The notes under the pieces: model-generated
Seen by the model: the letters and a program-made list of their open reading frames with translations, nothing else
The model's database searches: none
What the model was told of the DNA's origin: nothing
Position numbers and translations under genes: made by a program
NCBI GenBank assembly: GCA_964631605.1
Contig: CAZVYG010000033.1
Span: 1 to 47,938, forward strand
Direction of reading: 5' to 3'
Length of the DNA: 47,938 nt
Origin: JARKQH01 sp964631605
Lineage (GTDB): Bacteria > Verrucomicrobiota > Verrucomicrobiia > Limisphaerales > UBA8199
Part shown: piece by piece, positions 42,955-47,938 of the stretch
How positions within the stretch are numbered: position 1 is the stretch's first letter
Layout: the number at the start of each line of letters is the position of its first letter

Positions 42955-42964
42955 AGACATGTTC
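42932..42964. promoter_or_regulatory. CarH-type operator, three 11-bp direct repeats, sigma-factor side
   Basis: GCGACATCAAT (42932-42942), TAGACATATTA (42943-42953) and TAGACATGTTC (42954-42964), head to tail with an exact 11-bp period and a constant GACAT core. The set overlaps the promoter of the sigma gene and mirrors that on the carH side, implying autoregulation plus control of the sigma factor by the same protein. Confidence 0.7.
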
Positions 42965-43153
42965 AACGGAAACTATTTGGGATCGCGGGCAGCCACCAAG
43001 GTTGCGAAAACGGCGAAAGAAGCAACTCCGCACGGGAGTCGGTCGGGAAAGAATTCCGGCCAGGCTCGGCGGAAATGCAGGCGAAAAACCGAGTCTCCCT
43101 CGAACACGACAGCAAGGACAACTGGCGAAGAAGGCAAGCGAAAGGAGGCTGAG

Positions 43154-44101
43154 TTGAAAGCGAGTCGCAAGTTTGCATTGAAGCCCGGCGCCGAATCCAA
43201 CCTGAATCCGCTCCAGGCACTCACCCTGGCGATGTCCACGCATCTGACCGAGCCGGCGGAGCGAAGCGAGGACACCACAACTTCGGCCCTGGGGGCATTT
43301 CTGCGAGAAGCAGCCCGCGTGCCTCTGCTGTCCCCGAGCGAGGAGGTCGAGCTGGCGAGTCGAATACGCGCCGGGGACGAGCAGGCCCGCGAACAAATGA
43401 TCTGTGCCAACCTCAGGTTGGTGGTCAAGATCGCTCGCGATTATGAACATTTGGGATTGCCGCTGCTGGACTTGATCAGCGAAGGGGCGATTGGGCTGAT
43501 GAAGGCGGTGGATCGCTTCAATCCCGCGAAAGGCGGGAAGCTATCCACTTACGGTTCGTGGTGGATCAAGCAGCAAATCCGGCGCGCGCTGGCCAACCAG
43601 GGCAGAACCATTCGCCTGCCGGTGCATGTCGAAGGCAAGCTGTATCGCATGGGCCGGGCGGAAGCCCGGCTGCGCGAGGTGCTGGGTCGCGAGGCGACCG
43701 ACGAGGAACTGGCCGACGAATTGGACATGAACCCGCGCCGAATCAGTCGTTTGCGGGCAGCATCGGTCCGGCCGGCATCCCTGGACGCGGCGGTGGGAGA
43801 AGACGCCGACGGCAGCCTGGGCGAGCTGGTGGCGGACGACCACGCGGAAAACCCGTCAAACACCTTCGAGCAGAATTCGGACCGGGAACTCATGATGCGA
43901 TTGCTGCCGCGTCTTCCCAAGCGCGAGGAAATGATATTGCGGCTCCGGTTCGGACTGGACGACGGACAAGAAAAAACTCTCGAGGAGCTGGGCGACCAAT
44001 TCGGCCTGACCCGGGAACGGATTCGTCAGTTGCAAAACGACGCCTTCAGAAAACTGCGCGAGCTCATGGAAAGTCCGGAGTTCGAGCTTGAGCCGGCTTG
44101 A
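43154..44101 (+). CDS. RNA polymerase sigma-70 family factor (RpoD/SigA-like group)
   Basis: Sigma factor with region 1.2 (GAFLREAARVPLLSPSEEVEL), region 2 (ICANLRLVVKIARDYEH, LPLLDLISEGAIGLMKAVDRF, GSWWIKQQIRRALANQGRTIRLPVH), region 3 (LREVLGREATDEELADEL) and region 4 (RLPKREEMILRLRFGLDD, TLEELGDQFGLTRERIRQLQ). Such compact RpoD-like proteins are group 2 (accessory) sigmas. The chosen start is TTG 43154, preceded by AGGAGG at 5 nt spacing, giving 315 residues; the frame is open further up to ATG 42959 (a Lys/Arg/Ser-rich, possibly non-translated stretch) and GTG-like starts before it. Divergent from the CarH-like gene and under its operators, it would pass the light/B12 signal to downstream genes. 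Confidence 0.92.
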   Translation: MKASRKFALKPGAESNLNPLQALTLAMSTHLTEPAERSEDTTTSALGAFLREAARVPLLSPSEEVELASRIRAGDEQAREQMICANLRLVVKIARDYEHLGLPLLDLISEGAIGLMKAVDRFNPAKGGKLSTYGSWWIKQQIRRALANQGRTIRLPVHVEGKLYRMGRAEARLREVLGREATDEELADELDMNPRRISRLRAASVRPASLDAAVGEDADGSLGELVADDHAENPSNTFEQNSDRELMMRLLPRLPKREEMILRLRFGLDDGQEKTLEELGDQFGLTRERIRQLQNDAFRKLRELMESPEFELEPA

Positions 44102-44355
44102 GACATCCCCTCACAATCACAAAAGCCGTGTCAGGGAGCGGGTTTGTTCTCGCTTAAACTTCACCGCTGCTTTGCTTGGTTTACTCCAGTGACTCAATCA
44201 GCAGACATTTCGACTTGTTAAAGCCTGCAAGCGGTACTTGACTGGCGAGGCTGGCTGCCTCAGGCTGAAGCTAGGCCAAAACGAGCGGTCGGCTCGATAT
44301 GGACGGCGGAATTGCCGGAAAGGCTGTACTGCCGTTTTGGCATGATGACACGAGT

Positions 44356-44457
44356 ATGGGTTCATTAAAGAAGCGACGCAAAGCGAAGATTAACAAGCAC
44401 AAGCGGCGGAAGAAGCTGCGCGCTCATCGCCACAAGAAGCGTACCTGGCAGAAGTAA
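44356..44457 (+). CDS. AURKAIP1/COX24-domain small ribosomal protein
   Basis: A 33-residue, extremely basic protein: it starts MGSLKKRRKAKINKH and ends HRHKKRTWQK. The motif of KRR, KxxKH and HKKRTW is that of the COX24/AURKAIP1 family (mS38 in mitochondria), which in bacteria is a tiny small-subunit-associated protein known in Bacteroidetes and Verrucomicrobiota. It lies in a 430-bp gap between the sigma gene and the TPR gene and is followed by a terminator. Length and composition are right for the family, so I consider it real despite its size. The rest of 44102-44355 shows no gene. Confidence 0.88.
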   Translation: MGSLKKRRKAKINKHKRRKKLRAHRHKKRTWQK

Positions 44458-44491
44458 TTTCCTGCTTTCGGGAATTACAGCCTATGGGTGA

Positions 44492-44528
44492 GTCATCCGG
44501 CCGTAGTCGGCCGGATGACGATTTTTTG
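44492..44528 (+). terminator. Intrinsic terminator after the COX24-like gene
   Basis: Perfect 11-bp stem GTCATCCGGCC 44492-44502 and GGCCGGATGAC 44509-44519 with a 6-nt loop, then GATTTTTTG. Strong rho-independent terminator, 35 bp after the small gene's stop codon. The U-tract ends immediately before ATG 44531 of the next gene. Confidence 0.9.
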
Positions 44529-44530
44529 TT

Positions 44531-46243
44531 ATGTGGATTCGGACGTTGCTCCTGGGACTGGGCGTGGGTTTGACGCTGGCCCTGGGAGGCGGTTGCTCAT
44601 CCGTTTCAAGCTCGGAGCGCTCGGCGGATGCGCCTGCGACGCGCAAACGGGCAGTCAAATCCTCCTTCAAGCCCGAGGCGTCGGTGGCCGCCCAGGCCCA
44701 TTACGGCGCGGGTGTCATTCACGAAATGAATGGCGACTGGGAGGCCGCGCTGGAGCAGTACTCGAAGGCGGCGGCGCTGGATCCGGCTGACGAGCGCCTG
44801 GTTTTGGGAGTCAGCCAAAAGTTTCTGCAAAACAAGAAGCCGGAAAAAGCGCTCGAGATTCTGCAACGTGCGGCCAGTCAGCCGCAGGTATCGGCGGAGA
44901 TTCTGGCGCAACTCGGAATGGTGCACTCGCAACTGGGGCAGCAGCCGGAAGCGATGCGGGCCAGCCAGGCCGCCATTCGCCAATCGCCCACGACCCTGAG
45001 CGGCTACCAGGTTCTGTTTCTGGTCCAGCTTCAAAGCAAACAACTGGACGAGGCCGTCAAGACGCTTCAACAGGCGGCGCGCCAAACGCAGGTGGACGCC
45101 GAGTTCCTGGTCGGGCTGACGGAGTTGTGCTTTAATTTTGCCATTCAGGCTCCGACCCGGCGGACGAACGTGACGGACCTGGCGGTCGGTTTGCTGAAGC
45201 GGGCGGAAGGCAAACCCGGGCTCTCCCCTGCCCTGCAGTTGAAGATGGCCGATGGGTACAGTTTCCTGGGAGAAACCGAGCGGGCGGCGCAGCTTTACCT
45301 CGAGGTTTTGAAGCGCCTGCCGGACGTGCCGCTGGTGCGCGAGCATGTGCATGCGAAGCTGGCGGAAATCTACCTGCGCGGCAGCGACCACCAGCGCGCG
45401 CTCGAGCAACTGGAGGCGCTGGTGCGCGAAGACCCCACCAACGCGCAAGCTTACTTCCTGCTGGGAACATTGGCCCTGGAGGCCAGACAACCCAAGGCGG
45501 CGGCGGACCATTTCCGCAAAACGGTCCTGCTGCGGCCGGACTTCGAGCCCGCCTATTATGAATGGGCGTCCGCGCAGCTTGCCGCCGGGGAAGCCGCCGG
45601 CGCCCTGGCCACATTGAGCCAGGCCCGCGCCCGGTTCGCTCCGAATTTTCTCCTCGAGTTGCTCACCGGCCTGGCCTACGCGCAGCAGAAGGCTTACGGG
45701 CAGGCGCTACAACATTATGCGGCGGCGGAGGTGATCGCCAACGCCACGGACCCCAAACGGCTCAACCATGTGTTTTATTTGCAGGTCGGGGCCGCCCACG
45801 AGCGAAAGGGCGACTACCAGACCGCGGAGAAGTATTTCGAGAAATGCCTCAGCCTGAAGCCCGATTACGCGGAGGCCCAGAATTACCTGGGGTACATGTG
45901 GGCCGAGCGCGGCACGAACCTGGCCCGGGCGCGCGAGCTGCTTGAGCAGGCGGTGAAAAGCGAGCCGAAGAATGCGGCCTATCTCGACAGCCTGGCCTGG
46001 GTGCTCTACAAGCTCAACCAGCCCGAAGCGGCGCTCGAGCGCATGCTCAAAGCGGTCGAGTACCTGGAGGAGCCGGACGCCACGGTTTACGATCACCTGG
46101 GCGATATTCACGCGGCCCTCGGCCAAATGGACCAGGCGCGGGAAGCCTGGCGCAAGGCGCTCGAGGTGGAACCGAGTGATGACATTCGCCGGAAGCTCGG
46201 GAACGGTCCGCCCCCGCCACCCGCCAGCGGGACAGCGCCGTGA
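44531..46243 (+). CDS. TPR-repeat lipoprotein
   Basis: 570 residues. The first 22 form a lipoprotein-type signal (TLLLGLGVGLTLALGGGC; Cys22 follows GGG, a slightly atypical lipobox), so the protein is probably anchored in the outer or inner membrane. The rest is a chain of tetratricopeptide repeats with family patterns such as AALEQYSKAAALDPADERLVL, EILAQLGMVHSQLGQQPEA, AERAAQLYLEVLKRLPD and AREAWRKALEVEPSDDIRRKL; roughly a dozen repeats. TPR lipoproteins act as scaffolds in envelope complexes. Start ATG 44531 abuts the upstream terminator, leaving no space for a separate promoter or Shine-Dalgarno; its stop overlaps the DUF2203 gene start. Confidence 0.9.
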   Translation: MWIRTLLLGLGVGLTLALGGGCSSVSSSERSADAPATRKRAVKSSFKPEASVAAQAHYGAGVIHEMNGDWEAALEQYSKAAALDPADERLVLGVSQKFLQNKKPEKALEILQRAASQPQVSAEILAQLGMVHSQLGQQPEAMRASQAAIRQSPTTLSGYQVLFLVQLQSKQLDEAVKTLQQAARQTQVDAEFLVGLTELCFNFAIQAPTRRTNVTDLAVGLLKRAEGKPGLSPALQLKMADGYSFLGETERAAQLYLEVLKRLPDVPLVREHVHAKLAEIYLRGSDHQRALEQLEALVREDPTNAQAYFLLGTLALEARQPKAAADHFRKTVLLRPDFEPAYYEWASAQLAAGEAAGALATLSQARARFAPNFLLELLTGLAYAQQKAYGQALQHYAAAEVIANATDPKRLNHVFYLQVGAAHERKGDYQTAEKYFEKCLSLKPDYAEAQNYLGYMWAERGTNLARARELLEQAVKSEPKNAAYLDSLAWVLYKLNQPEAALERMLKAVEYLEEPDATVYDHLGDIHAALGQMDQAREAWRKALEVEPSDDIRRKLGNGPPPPPASGTAP

Positions 46244-46626
46244 ACCCCCACCGTTTTGAGAAGCATTACACGCTCGAGGAAGCGCGGGCGCTGCTGCCCC
46301 AGGTTCGTTCCTGGCTCGAGCAACTCGTCGAGCTGCGCGATAAGTTCAATCGCCTGGAGTCGCGTCTGGAACAACAGATGCAACCGGGGCTCGACCTCGG
46401 CGGCGAGTGGGTTAACCGCTGGGTTCGAACGCTGGTGGAACTTCGGGAAGTGCTGCTGGAGTTTCACCGGCGGGAAATTCAACTCAAGGATCTCGACCGC
46501 GGTTTGATTGATTTTCCGACAATCATCAACGGCCGCGAGGCGTTCTTGTGCTGGGAAAAGAGCGAGGAGGACATTGGGTTCTGGCATGACCTGGACGCCG
46601 GCTACGCGGGGCGCGAGCCGCTCTGA
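46240..46626 (+). CDS. DUF2203 family protein
   Basis: 128-residue cytoplasmic helical protein. It begins HRFEKHYTLEEARALLPQVR, the DUF2203 signature, and ends DRGLIDFPTIINGREAFLCW, EDIGFWHDLDAGYAGREPL, matching the conserved C-terminus (FPA..GR.VLLCW..GE..I..WH....G..GR). Two long helices between. Start GTG 46240 overlaps the stop of the TPR gene by 4 bp (GTGA), so the pair is translationally coupled. Function unknown. Confidence 0.88.
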   Translation: MNPHRFEKHYTLEEARALLPQVRSWLEQLVELRDKFNRLESRLEQQMQPGLDLGGEWVNRWVRTLVELREVLLEFHRREIQLKDLDRGLIDFPTIINGREAFLCWEKSEEDIGFWHDLDAGYAGREPL

Positions 46627-46748
46627 GCGCCGCCTTCAACCCTCAGCCTGCCCTACCCCCCTCGCCTTTGGCCCGTTGTGTGAGGTTCACCTCTGGATAG
46701 TCGACCGCCCACCAGCTCGCCAAAACGCCCCGTGCTCTCGCACCGCCC

Positions 46749-46872
46749 CACTTTCGCACCTTCCGACTTTCTCACCTTCTCACCTCGCTTTAGTCCGATA
46801 GTCCGATAGTCCCATGGTCGAATGGTTCCGTTTCGCCTCCCACCTTCTCACCTTCGCACCTTCCAACTCTTC
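46749..46872. repeat. Degenerate 8-bp tandem repeat array with a 4-nt phase slip
   Basis: About 15 units of 8 bp in two phase blocks (46749-46836 and 46841-46872), such as CACCTTCC, GACTTTCT, CACCTTCT, GATAGTCC (twice), CATGGTCG, then CACCTTCT, CACCTTCG and CACCTTCC. It lies in the 411-bp spacer 46627-47037, which has no gene otherwise but also contains an A-rich tract at 46904-46919. Confidence 0.85.
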
Positions 46873-46932
46873 TCCTCGTCCCCCCGCCGCCCCGCCTCCC
46901 GAAAAAAAAATAAAAAAAGTTTTCTGAAAGTG

Positions 46933-46958
46933 TTGACATACCCCCCCCGTGTAAGAAT
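46933..46958 (+). promoter_or_regulatory. Possible promoter-like element before the RHS fragment
   Basis: Perfect TTGACA at 46933-46938 beside an A/T tract, followed 13-14 bp later by TAAGAAT (46952-46958); the spacing is shorter than the sigma-70 optimum and is filled by an eight-C run. It may belong to a repeat associated with this RHS region. Confidence 0.25.
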
Positions 46959-47037
46959 GCCCTCAAATGGTTGTTCCAACGACGGGTCGCGGCAGTCGCG
47001 CCTGTGGGCCTGGAACCACCGGAGCTGAGGATGCGAG

Positions 47038-47938
47038 ATGAGCACAAGCCCCAGGCTTGTCGAGGCCATGACGGAGTCGTTCAGCCGCCAGCCACCGCCC
47101 TTGTGGCAGAACCATGCCTCGGCCTCCGGCGCCGCGGTCACCACCTGGAACTACGACCCCCAACGCGGCTGGCTGGCCGCCAAACGCTACGCCGACAACA
47201 CCGGGCCGGATTACACCCACACCCCCGCTGGCCGGCTGGCTTCCCGCCTCTGGGCCCGGGGCAATCCGCGGCTGACAACCACCTACACCTACAACCACGC
47301 GGGGGACCTCGAGACGGTGGATTACTCGGACGCAACTCCCGACATCACATACAGCTACGACCGGCAGGGGCGCCAGACCGAGGTGGTCCAGGGCGGCCAC
47401 ACCACGCGGCGGTGGCTGGACAGGGCGGGCAACCTGCTCGGGGAGGCCTACACCGGCGGTCCCCTGGCCGGGCTGCGGATCACCAACCAGTATGACCCCT
47501 TCCTGCGCCGGACCAATCTGGCGGTGGTCAACAGCCAGGGGGCGGTGCTGACGGCCACGGCTTATGGTTACGACGCGGCGTCCCGGCTCAGCCGGGTCAG
47601 CAGCGGCACGGCCACGGCAGGCTATTTCTACCTTGCCAACTCTCCGTTGGTGGGCCAAATTGGCTTTACCAACAACGGTGCGTGGCGCATGACGACGACC
47701 AAGGCCTACGATTCCCTCAACCGGCTGACGGAGATTTCGTCCGCCCCCTCCGGGTCAGGTTTGTGCTTTGGGAAGCCCCAGCGGGGCGACATGGTTGTAG
47801 CACCCGGGCCTCCTCACCTTTTGCTTTCTTGTTTTCCGGCGGCGCGGCGCCATCCCCGGCCGAAAGCCGCGCGGGCATTCTTGCCCGCCCGCAGGGAGAG
47901 CGCCCACGCCGCGCCGCCGAAAAACTGGGGAATGAATG
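47038..47938 (+). CDS. RHS/YD-repeat protein fragment, runs off the right edge
   Basis: Open frame of 300 codons from ATG 47038 (a TGA stands 10 nt upstream) to the window end. From about residue 36 it shows RHS repeats: TTWNYDPQRGWLAAKRYADN, THTPAGRLASRLWARGN, YTYNHAGDLETVDYSD, ITYSYDRQGRQTEVVQGG, YDAASRLSRVSSG, KAYDSLNRLTEISSAPSGSG. The first 35 residues are not RHS-like, and the usual long N-terminal RHS scaffold and signal are absent, so this is a fragment or cassette. From about 47758 the RHS sequence ends and palindromic non-coding-type DNA continues in the open frame. Most likely a decayed or displaced RHS piece. Confidence 0.65.
   Translation, partial: MSTSPRLVEAMTESFSRQPPPLWQNHASASGAAVTTWNYDPQRGWLAAKRYADNTGPDYTHTPAGRLASRLWARGNPRLTTTYTYNHAGDLETVDYSDATPDITYSYDRQGRQTEVVQGGHTTRRWLDRAGNLLGEAYTGGPLAGLRITNQYDPFLRRTNLAVVNSQGAVLTATAYGYDAASRLSRVSSGTATAGYFYLANSPLVGQIGFTNNGAWRMTTTKAYDSLNRLTEISSAPSGSGLCFGKPQRGDMVVAPGPPHLLLSCFPAARRHPRPKAARAFLPARRESAHAAPPKNWGMN
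47758..47938. repeat. Structured palindromic element interrupting the RHS frame (continues past the edge)
   Basis: GCCCC 47775-47779 with GGGGC 47783-47787 forms a small hairpin. CGGCGGCGCGGCG 47837-47849 and CGCCGCGCCGCCG 47907-47919 are perfect 13-bp inverted arms, preceded by TTTTC and followed by AAAAA. A nested hairpin, GCGGGC 47871-47876 and GCCCGC 47883-47888, lies in the middle. No transposase is seen in the window. Confidence 0.6.

Noticed and set aside
47138..47335. Minus-strand frames across the RHS region
   Set aside because: The plus-strand frame shows YD repeats; the reverse frames are shadows.

Overview
The window is a high-GC bacterial chromosome segment that most likely comes from the phylum Verrucomicrobiota, probably a Limisphaerales/Pedosphaera-like lineage and probably a draft or metagenome assembly. 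Evidence is the set of Tat-exported Gfo/Idh/MocA oxidoreductases, DUF1080 (3-keto-glycoside hydrolase-type) proteins and exported TIM-barrel sugar isomerases, a cobalamin-dependent MerR (CarH/LitR-type) regulator facing a sigma-70 factor, a 33-residue COX24-like ribosomal protein, a characteristic RHS fragment, and a 10-N scaffold gap at 18758-18767. The phylum is inferred from gene families; no 16S rRNA or tRNA gene is present.

Layout. 1-5279 (minus): an aminotransferase class IV gene followed by rpmI-rplT-pheS-pheT; pheT runs off the left edge. 5495-12559 (plus): a BrkB/YihY membrane protein, alanine dehydrogenase, a zinc peptidase M16 pair (active plus inactive subunit), then infC, which is separated from rpmI-rplT and lacks an ordinary start codon. 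12636-16421 (plus): a nitronate monooxygenase-like flavoprotein, a small Cys-rich protein and an exported amidohydrolase with a CBM9-like tail. 16506-18510: an FNR/DNR-type palindrome in front of a DUF2249 gene, a small unknown gene and a CvpA-like membrane protein. 18507-21917 (minus): an exported TlpA-like thioredoxin carrying the scaffold gap, a Gfo/Idh oxidoreductase and a two-domain DUF1080 protein. 22174-28194 (plus): a type IV pilus motor operon, pilB-like, pilT, second pilB-like, pilC.

28408-31261 is the most unusual part: a HEPN-domain/zinc-ribbon protein, a 125-residue unknown protein and a SecB-like chaperone form a tight minus-strand operon, divergent from a LysR-type regulator. 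Its order resembles toxin-antitoxin-chaperone (TAC) systems and I propose it as a candidate HEPN-type TAC or defence module. 31338-34468 has an exported sugar isomerase-like protein and a TPP riboswitch controlling thiC. 34482-41041 holds a GH5 glycosidase, thioredoxin reductase, a GH20 hexosaminidase-like enzyme and a second Tat-exported Gfo/Idh protein, with an 8-bp tandem array and REP-like palindromes at 37122-37386.

41082-44101 is a probable light/B12-responsive unit: SRPBCC protein, small membrane protein, CarH-like regulator and divergent sigma factor. Both divergent promoters are overlapped by three 11-bp direct repeats fitting the CarH operator pattern. 44356-46626 carries the tiny COX24-like gene, a strong terminator hairpin lying directly against the start of a TPR lipoprotein gene, and a DUF2203 gene. 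46749-47938 has another degenerate 8-bp array and an RHS fragment disrupted by a structured palindromic element running to the right edge.

Working together, the genes suggest a heterotrophic, gliding or twitching polysaccharide degrader: exported glycosidases and 3-keto-sugar chemistry, pilus-driven surface contact, and separate regulatory inputs from oxygen/NO (FNR-type site), thiamine (TPP riboswitch) and light/cobalamin (CarH).
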